Shown: positions 1 through 12,405 of the stretch, one piece after another | Layout: each line of letters starts with the position of its first letter | How positions within the stretch are numbered: the stretch's first letter is position 1 | DNA from: Globodera rostochiensis | Lineage: Eukaryota > Nematoda > Chromadorea > Rhabditida > Heteroderidae | DNA: 64,000 bases | Assembly (NCBI GenBank): GCA_018350325.1 | Contig: JAEVLN010000032.1 | Coordinates: 558,001-622,000, forward strand | Direction of reading: 5' to 3' | Made by a program: the position numbers and the translations under genes | Notes under the pieces: model-generated | What the model saw: only the letters and a program-made list of their open reading frames with translations | What the model was told of the DNA's origin: nothing | The model's database searches: none

Positions 1-1350
1 CATTATTCACAAAGAATTCTATCTTCAATTAAATACGTATATTTTAGTGCGCTGTGTAAAGCCAATTAATTAGCTTGATTAAATGAATTTATTTATGCCT
101 AACGTAGACGTTTTATTTTTGTAAAATATCAAAAACAAATTATAACTTAATTTTAATTATGCGTAATTGTTTGAACAGATTGAATTAACCAAATATGTTT
201 ATCTTTCAAAATTAAAATTAATTATATTTTTATTGTTTGTTCTTTTATGTATTTAGATATATAATTTAACATTTTATGGGATTTTTTGTTTGACTTTATC
301 TTCCTAATTGGTATTATAAATATTATATTTTTTAAATAAATTTTAATTTATAAACAATTTGGTATTTCTCAGTAATATTTATAATGTTGTGTTTGTGTAC
401 ATTGACATATGATGCAACAATGTATTCCATAATTTAAATTTTTATTACTTTCGCTTTTTTCAAGGTTTTGATGTATTAACTTAATGACAAATGATGTAAA
501 GAATTATTTATAATAAAATTAAGAATTGAAGTAGTTAAGAGATGTAGCGAGTACTTCAATTCTTCATCGTTGCGTATGGGTGTGTCGACCAAATCCATTT
601 TATTTGTTTGATTTATTGCAAAACACCTTTTACATAAATTCTTTTTAATTTTTATTTCTTTCAAACTATGATATTGCGTGCGTCTCTTCAAAGTTCATCA
701 CATTTTGCATTTTCTTTATTTGAAATAACTCCAAAACATGTGCAGATGTATCCGTTCCATTTAATTATTTCATATTAGGCTGTAACATCAGTTTTTTCCC
801 TCTCTATTTTTATTTATAAATTTATTTTTTAAAAAATCAACTTTGAATTAAGGGCATTTATCATTTTAAGAATCTAATAGACATTATATAATCATATTTG
901 TTTTTTCATTAAGAATATTTATTTATTCCTCAAGTAATAAATTTGTTCATTTAATTTACAAATGTTATGTAAACATATTTGAATTTATTGTTACTTTACT
1001 TGCAAAATTTTTCTATTTTTAGTCAGTATAAAGTAAATTTAAATTAATCATCTATCTTAATTATTGTTTTTTTATTATCAAAGTGATTTAATTAAAGGAA
1101 GCTTTGATGATCACGGACAATTCGTTTGGATCTATGCTACCGGCAATTTGATGCTTACTCATAAAGGATTTTTGTCACATTTCTTTATTGATTTTTATTG
1201 TATTTTTATTTGACTTTTAAATTATTTTACACTATAAATTAATAATTTCCATTTTTAGGCTATCTGATCGCTGTAAGATAAAAGTCCTGGCGGCATAAGG
1301 TAAATATATTTATTTATTGATAATCAGTATATTTAGTAAATAACCCTGGC

Positions 1351-1408
1351 AAAGCAATGCTGCAGAATTAAAAATTTAATTGCAATGCTGCAGAATTAAA
1401 AATTTAAT
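1351..1408. repeat. 26 bp tandem duplication (AATGCTGCAGAATT)
   Basis: GCAATGCTGCAGAATTAAAA appears twice in a row, 26-28 bp apart, in otherwise unremarkable AT-rich sequence. Confidence 0.85.
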
Positions 1409-1655
1409 AAATCTTTGTAAATGATTTATTGGAATATTTTAGTTTTAGGTTTAATAATTCGTATTACATTATGCCGCAATACGGTGTCCCTTAAGCAGAA
1501 TATTTGGTGTTTTCAAAGCAATTTTCAAGTTACATTTTAGAATTTATTTTGAATTAACATTATTTTAAAATTGTGTTGTTTTTATTTACTCTTTTAATCA
1601 TTGGTTTAAAATTGTTCGTTATTTATGAAAAAAATAAAGGAAAAAATTAGTTCTT

Positions 1656-1932
1656 TAGCTGGTGTCTTAAAATATTTTAGAGGAGTAAAATTTGAATTTT
1701 TATTTGCTTGGTTATTAATCGATCGATAAACCATTCTATGAAAAAAAGTATACCAAGAATTAGGTTTCTAAGATGGAAAGAGATAGCCGGTTTTTAGCTG
1801 GTGTCTTAAAATATTTTAGAGGAGTAAAATTTGAATTTTTATTTGCTTGGTTATTATTCGATCGATAAACCATTCTATGAAAAAAAGTATACCAAGAATT
1901 AGGTTTCTAAGATGGAAAGAGATAGCCGGTTC
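1656..1932. repeat. 139 bp tandem duplication
   Basis: Two head-to-tail copies, 1656-1794 and 1795-1932, almost identical (for example TTAATCGATCG versus TTATTCGATCG). Each ends with the GC-richer TCTAAGATGGAAAGAGATAG. The near identity means it is recent. Confidence 0.9.
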
Positions 1933-2754
1933 TCAACTATAATTAAAGAAAATTGTTCAGATTATTTTTTTTACTATTTCTAAATCTAAAATACAAAATA
2001 ATTATGAAATGCTAGGGTGAAAAATTACAAATAGTTGGTAACCAAATATTACATTATGCCTCAGGAAAGCTGGCTTGATCCATCAAAACTACACTTGAAA
2101 TAAAGATCCGGAAGTAATATTTTTTCTGGCGACATAACATTTACTAAATATAAATTACAGTCAAAAATTAATGAACAGATAAACCAAACAATTAAATTTC
2201 ATTTATCCAATAAACTATTTGAAAATTAACAAGCCGTTAACTCTACAGAATCGAGTTTGTCTCGTATAATTTAAGAAAAAAGATAAACAGATAAGGATGA
2301 TTTAAAGTCTACCTACGTATTCTTAATAAATAAATTAAAAGTTTAACATATATTTAGAAAAATTTCAAAAAAAAAATAATTTAAAAAAATAAGTGCTTTG
2401 GTCTATTTACAAATACTTTGACAGAAAAATTATTTTATTTATTCAACATTTTAAAATGTCACTTAACGTTGGCACAGGCCCAGGCACCCACCATGGCCGA
2501 CAACAAAATCACTTTACGAAGTCAGTTGGCAATTGATTGTGTATTTTTGTTGACAAAATATTTGAATAAATATAATAGTTTAAATTTAAACAATAATAAT
2601 ATGCATTGCATGAATAAAGAATTAAATATTTTATCGCTGAATATGTTACATTTTATTTTATGAATAAAAACTAAAATTCAATTAATCTGTATGCAAAAAA
2701 AAATGTATCCTCTTATAAATAACAAAATATTTTATTAAACTCTGTATGTAAAAA

Positions 2755-2865
2755 TGATTCATATTGTTTGACCTTTAAACAAAAATTTTAAGATTCATAT
2801 TGTTTGACCATTTAAACAAAAATTTTAAGATTCATATTGTTTGACCATTTAACCAAAAATTTTAA
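2755..2865. repeat. 37-38 bp tandem repeat, three copies
   Basis: Three units of GATTCATATTGTTTGACC followed by a TTTAAACAAAAATTTTAA stretch. Copies differ by one or two bases. Confidence 0.9.
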
Positions 2866-4302
2866 CAATGAACGCCTGATTTTCTTTAACGGATTTACTC
2901 AAGAAAGATTTCCATGAGGACCGAGCAGGACTTTTTGTCTGGCGCTATTATCAGGGACGGAGAATAGCCGTTTCCATAAGTTATGCGTTAGTTTAACTTT
3001 GGCCGTGTGACAAATCCTCTTTTCTTGGCAAAACATTAAATTAAAACAAACCTAAAACATTATAAACCCAAAAATAAAAAAATTATTATCAATTAAAGTG
3101 CAATAAGGATATTTATTACATGATACTGAAACATCCACCAAAATTATAAATTTAAAAAAAAATAATCCTAAGCAATTACTAATAGCAATATTAAAAAAAG
3201 GCCAAATAAATCTATAAACAAATCATTATTCTGAATATCCATTTATATTGGACCAAAAAAAAAAGTTTAAAAAGATCTATTAAACAAATTTATTTATTTT
3301 AACATTAACATTAAACTGCTTATTTTATTTATATAGGAAAATTTAAAAAAATTTTGTGATCATAGACAAAAATTCTGAAAATGTTAACAATATAAAAACG
3401 CAAAAAAAAATGTAAAAAAATGAGAGTTTATTAAAAAAACGATTAAAAAGCAAAACAACAAATATAAAAAAGAATAATTTTATCATTGTTAAAAGGTATA
3501 AGCATTTAGAAATCTATAAAAAATGCGTTACATATAATTGTAAAAATAAAATATTTCTGCTTAACAAATTACGAATGCAATTTTTTTTATTACTAAAAAT
3601 TGCGAAATGCAAACAGGAATATATTAATTTATGCATAAACTTTAAAAATATAAAACAAAAATTAAATATAATGAAAACAAATAAAAAAGTAAAAATAAAT
3701 AAATTTAAAATATATAAACACGACGAATAATGCCGGAGAATGTGAGATATACCGTTCGGAAACAAAGAAACGTCTTGGCGACAGATTTCTGCATAGATTT
3801 ACAAGCGAAAAACATGATAAAAATAATTCTCTTTTTGCGTAAACGCCTTAACTTTGAACATATTTAATTCAATTATTTTCATTATTAAAAATCTAATTTA
3901 AAAAAATATTTAACATTTTATTATTACTTTTAGAAATTTGTTTATAGGAATATTGAAAAAATTTATTATAAGAAAAATTATTCTAACTTAAATAATGGGC
4001 AAACCAACAAAGGAATAAATTTATGAGAACTTGATTACAAAAAAACCATAAATTGCATATCAAAATAGTTGTCACCTACACTCTTGGTAAAGTGAATGCA
4101 TATTCTCGCTTAAACAAAACTAAATATAAAAGAAATTTAAAAGAAATGTAATTATTTGCATACATTTTTTTATTTGCAAAAGTTTCGAATTAGTTCGTCT
4201 TCATCAATTATTAGAAATCCATATCAAAATAATGCTGATTCAAATTATTATCGGATAATTAGGAAATTATGAGCAAATTGATTGAAATTGCAAAGTTTAT
4301 AG

Positions 4303-4376
4303 AGAAGATACGGCGCAACAATACTGGAAATTTGTGAAATGCCCAATGACGCTCTGCTCATAAGCTGCTTCTTGCT
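4303..4376 (+). CDS. Candidate mini-exon (unknown gene)
   Basis: It follows a TTTATAG acceptor and ends at CT|GTAAAG. It stays open as RRYGATILEICEMPNDALL..., with mixed-use codons and far higher GC than its flanks. If the donor is not used, the frame ends at TAA two codons later. I do not recognise the protein. Of the islands in the left 5 kb this has the best splice sites. Confidence 0.4.
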
Positions 4377-5082
4377 GTAAAGGGCAAATATTCATTTCAG
4401 GAAAAATCTTTTTAATCATTTAATACCCAATTAAAGATGCCAAATTCAAAAACATATATAATATTAAAAATATTTATAATACATTTGAAGTTCAAATATA
4501 AATAAAAATAAATAAACATGATTTTTACAACAAAAGTCGGCTTAATATATCAAGGAATTTTGATTAGTGAAAATTTGCAGATTTATTATTCGTTTGTTCA
4601 TTAGAATTTATTTTGAATTGGATATTTTATTTAGATAGATATATCGTTTTTTGCCATTAATTACAGTAATATTTTTGCTAGTTTTAAATGTTCAACTCAT
4701 AAATTTATAAAATCGAAGGGAAATTTTATTTGTCAAAATCAAGATTATTATGACCAAACATTACCATTTTAAGGCGTTATTAATCCCGCAGCACTTTTAA
4801 ATTGGCAGGCAACTTTATATTGGTTAAAATTTTTTAAAATATCTATTTTTATTATATTTATTTTTTAATATTTTTGTAAAATATTGACACTTGATTAATA
4901 AACGTTTAATTTTAAATTAGTGTAAACTTAAAATTCATAATTCACGAAACACTTTATAAATTTAAAATAAAAAACAAATTACATGAATTTAAAATTCAAC
5001 TTTATTAAAAATTTTTTGAAAACATCAACATATTTTGTTATTTTTTAATTTATAAATTATTGCTTCTCTTTGGAATATTTTT

Positions 5083-5560
5083 TTGGTTAAATTTATGTTG
5101 GAGAACCAAACCATCCCAGCTATAAGATTTTTTGCTATTTCAATCTTTGTAAGAACTCTCTTGGTCAAATTAATCGTTGTTTATTTAAAAATATTTTTGT
5201 GTTTAAATCTTTTTATATCTTTGCATATTTTAAATTCTAGTAAATCATTTTTTAATGTTTTTATTTGTCTTTTAATTTTTTATTAATAAACTGAAACACT
5301 TTCTGGATTCTGAGAATGTATGCATCTATATCATCAGAGCATTTACTGGTATGCTTGTGGAAAGCCAATTCAGCGGCCAGTATATTTACGTTTTTTGAAC
5401 TATAATTTAAAATACATAAATTTTATAAAACAGAATAAAATGATTAAGTTAATATTTAAGTTTTTCACTATACAGTTTAAACAGGTCTATGATTTTAACT
5501 TTGCATACGGTTTCAAAATGCCTTTTATAATTTATTTTAAAATTAAAAATATTATTGGCT
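5083..5560. repeat. Segmental duplicate, copy 1 (partner at 35862-36160)
   Basis: It shares TTTTTTGCTATTTCAATCTT, GTAAGAACTCTCTTGGTCAA and later CTTATTAATAAACTGAA-type stretches with the partner. Plus-strand frames of 67 and 80 codons here are not preserved in the partner, which argues against a conserved gene. Confidence 0.7.
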
Positions 5561-5689
5561 AATTTAAAAATTTGTTATAACGGTTTTGATAATATTTTTT
5601 ATTAAATAATAAATATATTTTAATTTTCATAATTTGCTAAGTAATTTTGTAAATTTTCCATTAACAAAATATTTTTGAGCAGTGGAATA

Positions 5690-5835
5690 GAGACTTTAAT
5701 TTTGGGGAGAGTCGAGATTCGAAACCAAGGTCCGTGACTGAGAACTTTTTAAACCCCTTATTTTTTGAGTTTTTTAAAGGCACCGAGACTCGAGATTGCC
5801 CCAAAACCGAAAAATTTCTCGACTCAAAAATTTTT
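5690..5835. repeat. CTCGAG-type dispersed repeat
   Basis: GAGTCGAGATTCG and CACCGAGACTCGAGATTG with TTTCTCGACTC words. Similar short pieces occur at 41250-41420, 54030-54075, 55390-55580, 56930-56990 and 61500-61620. Ends and target duplications are not resolved for this copy. Confidence 0.5.
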
Positions 5836-6892
5836 GAAAAAATTCAAAAATTTTTCCGGGACCTTTCCATTCCTTAAAGCTTGAAAAAATTATAGTATTT
5901 TTTAATATTTCAAGAAGAAAAAATGCTAAAAACAATAAAAATTTTGCAAAATCGAATCGAAATATCAAAAACAAGTCATTATACTAATAAATTTCTTTGT
6001 CGTGGATTTTGCCAGAAAACATCAATATTTAGCTTATTTGCTACCTTTCACTTAATCACTCAAAAAGTGCCGTTTAAAAATTACCCTTTTTTAATTTTTT
6101 CAAAGTCAAACCAAATATATTTAACTAAAAGATGTCTTTAATCCAATGATTTTAATATTTTTTAGCAATGTATAATTGTTATTTTTTAGATCTTGTTGTT
6201 GAAAATAGTAAATTTTATTTTGTTTAAATTATAATTATAATAATCACACTTAATCCTTTATCTAAAAACTTTAGATTGAATAGTGATAAAAAGTAAATTT
6301 ATTATTTATTGATATTGCATAATTTATTGTTGGTGAATTTTCTTTGCTTCTATACTTTCAAATTCTCTGGTTTTATTTCTTTTATAGTATTAAATTTATT
6401 TGCATATTAAGCATTTTCAAATGACATTTAAAATTAAGGATTATGCATATAATCTTTTATTAATTTTTTTTAAGATTTAGTGTATTCTTTTTAACTTTGC
6501 AAAAATTTTTTATTAGGGTTTGAGCCGTTCAAATTCTTTCATTGCCTAAACGCAGAAAATTGGCATCTTTAGACTTAGCAATTTATTTAATAACAATTAG
6601 TTTTTGATTATTTATTATTACGTAGGTTACAATAGTAGTTTTTTATATTAAATTTTACTTAATCTACTCTTTTTAAAAAATGTTTGAAATTAAAATTTAT
6701 AAATAAAATGCCTTGTTATTATTTCTTTTTAAAAATATTTTATAAGTTCAAAAGCGCCGTGTGTCCTCCTCTCCATTGTTTTTACAGACAGCGCCTGCCG
6801 TAAATTACCATTGCTTTTAAAGTTTTATTTTATAATAATTATTTTGGGTGTTTTTAATCGCATGTTTTTATGAGGCGGAAGCAGCATAAGGC

Positions 6893-6961
6893 GTCAAAAC
6901 CGCCCGGGTATAGCCCGGGTCAAAACCGCCCGGGTATAGCCCGGGTCAAAACCGCCCGGGT
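6893..6961. repeat. 26 bp minisatellite (CGCCCGGGTATAGCCCGG)
   Basis: Two full and one partial copy of a 26 bp GC-rich unit beginning GTCAAAACCGCCCGGG. It is directly followed by a different tandem repeat. Confidence 0.85.
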
Positions 6962-6962
6962 C

Positions 6963-7130
6963 GATCCTTTGATCTTGCCGCCCTAAGCCAAAACCTATTG
7001 GAGGGGTCGGGGTCTTTGATCATGCCGCCCAAGCCAAAACCTATTGGAGAAACCCTTTGATCTTGCCGCCACTAAACCCAAACCTATGGGAGGGCTCAGA
7101 GGCTTTGAACTTACCGCCACCAGACCAAAA
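6963..7130. repeat. About 45 bp tandem repeat (CTTTGATCTTGCCGCC)
   Basis: Four imperfect units, each with CTTTGA(T/A)C(T/A)TGCCGCC followed by AAGCCAAAACCTATTGGAG or a variant. The GC content is far above the surroundings. Short minus-strand frames here are composition artefacts. Confidence 0.75.
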
Positions 7131-7420
7131 GATGGAATAGTCCGGCCAAAAACGTCCGGGACTAAGGCATGATAAAAGGTGAACATTTATGACACTGTAC
7201 GACAAAAGATGACAATAATATGACAAAACGACTATGATGAGGATGACAGCGATTGTTAATGATGTTCCCTTTGGTTGCCCGTACTATCATAAGAGGTCTA
7301 CAAAACCTATCTAGTCTGTGAATTTTGATCTGTTTTTTACAAACGATATACCATTTGAAAGAGGAGATTTTTCTGTACAAAATTACTTCACAAATATTTT
7401 TTTAAGGACCACTGAACGAT
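7131..7420. other. Moderately GC-rich unique segment after the minisatellites
   Basis: Unique-looking sequence with repeated TGACA words (for example GATGACAATAATATGACA). Short frames exist on the minus strand but no convincing splice sites bound them. I see no gene. Confidence 0.35.
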
Positions 7421-8720
7421 ACTATGTGCTCTCAATGTAAAAAGTGTATTGGCACTGAAAAACGCGAAGTTCAAAGTAATCCATTAATTTAACCGAGATC
7501 CAAGCCTATTGGATGTTTTTACAAAAAATGCCCGGATTACACACAACTATAAACTAAAAGCTCAATTAAATTGGTCCCCTATGCCCACAACCTTGCTTAT
7601 TTGTCATTGTAATTAATAATAATGGTTGTAATAATATTTGGTTTAATTTTTAACTTTATTCATTTTACTCAAGCCTACTTGAACTTTGACCCCTTTGGTG
7701 GTTCCTTTTGCGGCGACCACAGTTTTAATAAAATGTTTAATTTGTTTTAAAATGTTTATTTTTAAACTCATTTTCTGTTAATTTTGATTCGTCAGGATTA
7801 AATCCTTCAATTATAAATTTGGTTTGTCTCAATCATTAATAATGGGTTTTTGATTCGCTTTTGTGTTTCTTACCAAGTTTGAACTAAGCCAGTTAATGTA
7901 AATCATTTCTTATTATTGAAATTGTTTAATTATTTTTTGAGTTTTCTTTGTTAAAACGATAAAATCTTAATTATTAGCTTTTTGGATAACTTGTTAACAG
8001 TTTGTTTTTTATTTAAAAATAACATTAAATTTTTTGTTTGGCGCAATTTCAGTGAAGATCGTTTATAAATTATAATATATCCCATTTTACTTATCTTTAA
8101 ATTTAAGTTAATTTATTTGTTTGTCAATTATTACACCAATAAAGCATCTTTTTTAATTTAATTTTATCGTTTTTAACATTTTTTATTTATATTTTTTTAA
8201 ATTTATTGTTTTTATGATTATTCAGCCTTACGAACTTTATTTAATTTGCCGTCCTGATAAATGTAAATTGAGCTCCTTGCTGAACGGAGAATGATTTTAT
8301 AATGACATTAATTAAGTAAAATTATTATTTTCTAATACTTATTAAAATTACATAGCTGAGATTTTTTTACAAAACATTAATGGGACAAAGTTTTTTAAAC
8401 TACTTTAATAGGTTTAAATAAGAATATTATCAATGTTAGTTTTTATGCAGGTAATAACATAATTTATAAGTAATATAGTAAAATATGGTTGTGGCACGGA
8501 AACAGCATGATTAACAGCGTTAATGCTGACATTTTATTTGAATGTTATTTTATTTTATACTTCAATGTTCTAACGGTTTAATATTATTAATTTTTAAATA
8601 TTTTATCTTTTTATTTTTAATATTTCTTTATTTATTTTTAATGTTGATTCCACTCAATCGAATTCTCATCGCTCTGGAGATTTCAAAATGCATCAAATTT
8701 ATATTATCAAATTCAAAAAT

Positions 8721-9925
8721 GACAAATTAACAAATTTGTTCAGCTTTTCATAGCAAGCAAGCAGTCTTTATTATGCAGGAATAAGATTATACATTAGCAT
8801 CCAATATCTTAGAAGTGATTAATTTTGACAAAATAAATTAAATTTTATTTCTCAATATGTTTATTATCACTAGGAACCGGATTATATGGACTGAAAAATG
8901 TGAAATATTGACCAAAACAGACCCAAAATATTGACTAAAACCCCCAAAAAGTGACAATATATTGATTAAAAAATCTAATCAAATTCAGTTAATTTTTGCG
9001 TGAGCCTTCAAAATTCGGCAATCTTTAATTGAATTGTGAATTAATTTTTAGCCAATTATTACGAGCTTTTTATCAAAATTGCTAAGCTATAATTTAAATC
9101 AACAAGAAAAAAACTAAGCAGACATCTAAATTTAAAAAAGCACAATTTAATTTTTACTCTAAGCTTCAAATATATAATTTATTAAAAACAAATATAAATA
9201 CTATGCCATTTGCTATAAGTATATGGGACTTATATTTTGAAATAACGTGCATTGGAAATTTTAATTTGTCAAAATAAATTTTAAAAATGTTTTATAAGAT
9301 TTATTATTTTAAATTTAATTTATGTATGATGAGATTTTTGACTTATTATTTAGACGCCACTTGTTCAACTTTTTTACTTTATTTTATTCATTTTTCATGC
9401 TTTATAATTTAGAAATATCAATTATCATTTTTTGTCAAACGCAATGTTATTTAAATTAAAAATGTAATTTTTCTGTTAAATGTTATTATTTCAGAGTTTT
9501 TTATTTATATTTGTCATTTCCTTTATTTCATTGTTTATTTTGACAAAAAGTGGTATATAATTAACGATCTCCTCCGACAGCCAAATTGTCACTGCCACTC
9601 CATCATCATTTTCTCCGATCTCCGCATCCATTGCCGTCGGCACCGGTGGCAAGTTATTTTAAATTTTATTCAATATTATTATTTGCTTCGCTTCTTGTAT
9701 CAATTAATATTTTGAATTAAAGTAAATAATAAGTTTTAATTTAAATTAAATATATTTAAATTAACTTTGAAGTAATGACGCGTTACTTTCCTATCGTGTT
9801 TCCCAATAAAGCTTATTTCTTTTTCACCAAAAGTCATATGAAATCATTTACCTCCGGGGTAAATTTTCGCTTTTCCGGACCCAATGGTTGAAAACTTAAT
9901 TTCAAACGATTTTTAGGGGGGTGCA
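8721..9925. repeat. About 1.2 kb duplicated block, copy A
   Basis: It begins GACAAATTAACAAATTTGTT, includes GCAAGCAAGCAGTCTTT, a GC island at 9560-9655 and the landmark TCATTTACCTCCGGGGT. It ends after CGATTTTTAGGGGGGTGCAT. The same order of landmarks occurs at 10859-12405. The island reads QIVTATPSSFSPISAS in one frame and starts after an AG, but in copy B that frame is broken, so it is probably not a selected exon. Confidence 0.75.
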
Positions 9926-10485
9926 TTTGTGAATTCAGTAAGATATAAATATTTACATGACAATAATTTTTCGTGAAGATTACATAAGCAAAGGGTTTTT
10001 AATTCTTGGTGCACTGCTGGTGAAAACAAACAAATTTTATGAATCATCGCATTAAAATATTTATGAATTAAAAAATCATTACAATTGATTTTAAACATTT
10101 TTTTATTTATTTGATATTTTTATTCAAATAAAGTTATTTTTAAATTACTATCTTGATCGCCGAACGTTTTCCTTTAAATTAATATTACGTAGGCGTATCT
10201 TATTCTTTATGAAGTTTTTTAATAATTTTATAATGTGCTAAAGACTACGGGTTTTATAATGAATTTTTTGATTGAAAATTTTTTCCAAATTAAAATCAAA
10301 TTTTTGAAGGAAATATAGATTATTTTATTATTCGCTCGTACAGACTCAATGCCTTTTTATTTTGGACTTTATTATGGTTTTTTAGTTCTCTTTTAAAGTT
10401 ATTGTTTGGTAAAAAAATATTTTATATGTTAAATACTTTAACATTATTTTTTGCGTGTTCGAATGTATTTTTTATTTTTTTTTTA

Positions 10486-10675
10486 ATATTTTACATGTTA
10501 TCCTCGCTCTGGCGGCCAGTACAATTCGCTAAGATCATATTACCGTTCCTCATCTAATCCCAAGTGTTATTTTAATATTTTACATGTTATCTTCGCGGGC
10601 GGTCAGTAAAAATCGCTCAAACCTGTGTCGCCGTGCCCTCCTCCTCATAATCCCAACAGTGTTATTTAAATATTT
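10486..10675. repeat. About 90 bp tandem duplication with GC-rich core
   Basis: Two units of TTTTACATGTTATC(C/T)TCGC, then GGCGG(C)CAGTA and a CCTCATCTAATCCCA-like end, followed by GTGTTATTT. The copies are clearly diverged, so this is older than the 1656 duplication. Confidence 0.65.
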
Positions 10676-10858
10676 AAATCATCACTAATTTTATTTAAAT
10701 TATCAATTCGAACAAAAATGATAGTCTGAGCTTGAAGCTTTCTATACAAGAACAAGCGGAAGCTTGTTATAAGGATATGCAGTCTGATGTTTTAATTATT
10801 CGGACATGATTTTTTTAATGTTTTCTTTATTTGTTATCAAATATAATCAGAGTATTCT

Positions 10859-12405
10859 GACAAATTAACAAATTTGTTTAGCTATTTCATAGCAAGCAAG
10901 CAGTCTTTCTTATGCAGGTGCATTGTTGCTTGTGTAAAATAAAATCTCTGCCTAATTTAGAAATATATTAAAAAATGGCTAAGGCCAATCGAGAGGCAAC
11001 ATTTTCTATAAATAAAACAAAAAAAGTTCTTAAAATTTTTGATTCGTGTAAATAACAAAAACGCGATCACAATTTCTTAATCTGTCGTTGATTTATAAAA
11101 AAAGCTTATGAGTTTATACCATGCTACGGAAGAATCCGTATAAATCTTTTACAATATTAAAAAAATGAGTATAAACAAATTAATAAATAATAAATATATA
11201 AGTAAATATATCAGAAAACAAAAGTTTGTTTTGTGAATAATTAGCCAATTATCTCACGAGCTTTTTATCACAATTTCTAAGCTATAATTGCTTCAAATAT
11301 ACAATTTTCAATTTTATTAAAAATAAATATAAATACTTTGCCATTTGCGAGAAGTATAAGGGACTTATATTTTGAAATAACGTGCATTGCAAAAGCTATT
11401 TTAATTTGTCAAAATAAATTTTAAAAATGTTTAATAAGATTTATTATTTTTTAATTTAATTTATGTATAATGAAATTTTTAACTAGTTATTTTTACGACA
11501 CTTGTGCACCTTTTTTACTTTATCTTTTCATATTTAGAAATATCATTTATCATTTTTTGTTAAACAATTTAGCAATGTTATTTAAATTAAAAATGTAATT
11601 TTTCTGTTAAATTTTATTCATTTGCTTGTTATTTTATTTATTTGTCATTCCTTTTTTCATTGTTTAATTTGATTAATTTGGTATATAATTAACGATCTCC
11701 CCCGACAGCCAAATTGTTCTTGCCACGCCATATTGATCTCGTCTCCTTCAACCATTGCCGTCGGCACTGGGGACAAGTTGTTTAAATTTTATTCAATATT
11801 ATTATTTGCTTCTTGTATCAAATAATATTTTAAATTAAGTAAATAATAAGTTCATATTTAAATTAAATATATAAATTAACTTCGAAGTAATGGCGCGTTG
11901 ACTTTTCGATCGTGCTTCCCAATAAAGCTTATTTCTTTAAATTTATCAATATTATTATTTGCTTCTTGTATCAATTAATATTTTAAATTAAGTAAATAAT
12001 AACTTCATATTTAAATTAAATATATTTAAATTAACTTCGAAGTAATGACGCGTTACTTTCCGATCGTGTTTCCCAATAAAGCTTCTTTCTTTTTCACCAA
12101 AAGTCATATGAAATCATTTACCTCCGGGGTTCGGCGAAAACAATCACGTCCCCACAACTCAAAAGCTCACTACCATCTCAAATGAGTCAAAAATATTCAA
12201 AAATTAGAAAGGTACATAATGCCAACAATTTAAAATGTATTTAGTCAGAAATTCAAAATAGTGAAACAGAAAGTCATATTTATTGTGTTTATTGGAACTG
12301 AACCGAAGCTTTCGGTTTAACCGAAACCGAACCGAAATTTTCGCTTTTCCGGACCCAATGGTTGAAAACTTAATTTCAAACGATTTTTAGGGGGGTGCAT
12401 TTTCA
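10859..12405. repeat. About 1.2 kb duplicated block, copy B, with internal re-duplications
   Basis: It matches copy A from GACAAATTAACAAATTTGTT onward. Near its end the segment TATTATTTGCTTCTTGTATC is itself duplicated (about 11800 and 11950), and the TCATTTACCTCCGGGGT landmark appears twice (about 12115 and 12460). A foldback of ACCGAA words at 12295-12345 separates the final segments. Confidence 0.7.

Larger units (their letters stand above)
1..4302. other. AT-rich stretch with GC islands, no gene identified
   Basis: About 80% AT. GC islands lie at about 1095-1166, 1262-1302 (between TTTTTAG and G|GTAAAT), 1460-1500, 2050-2115, 2470-2520, 2890-2990 and 3725-3830. Each has open frames on one or both strands, but none has two convincing splice sites plus a single clear frame, apart from the tiny one at 1262. 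Confidence 0.4.
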
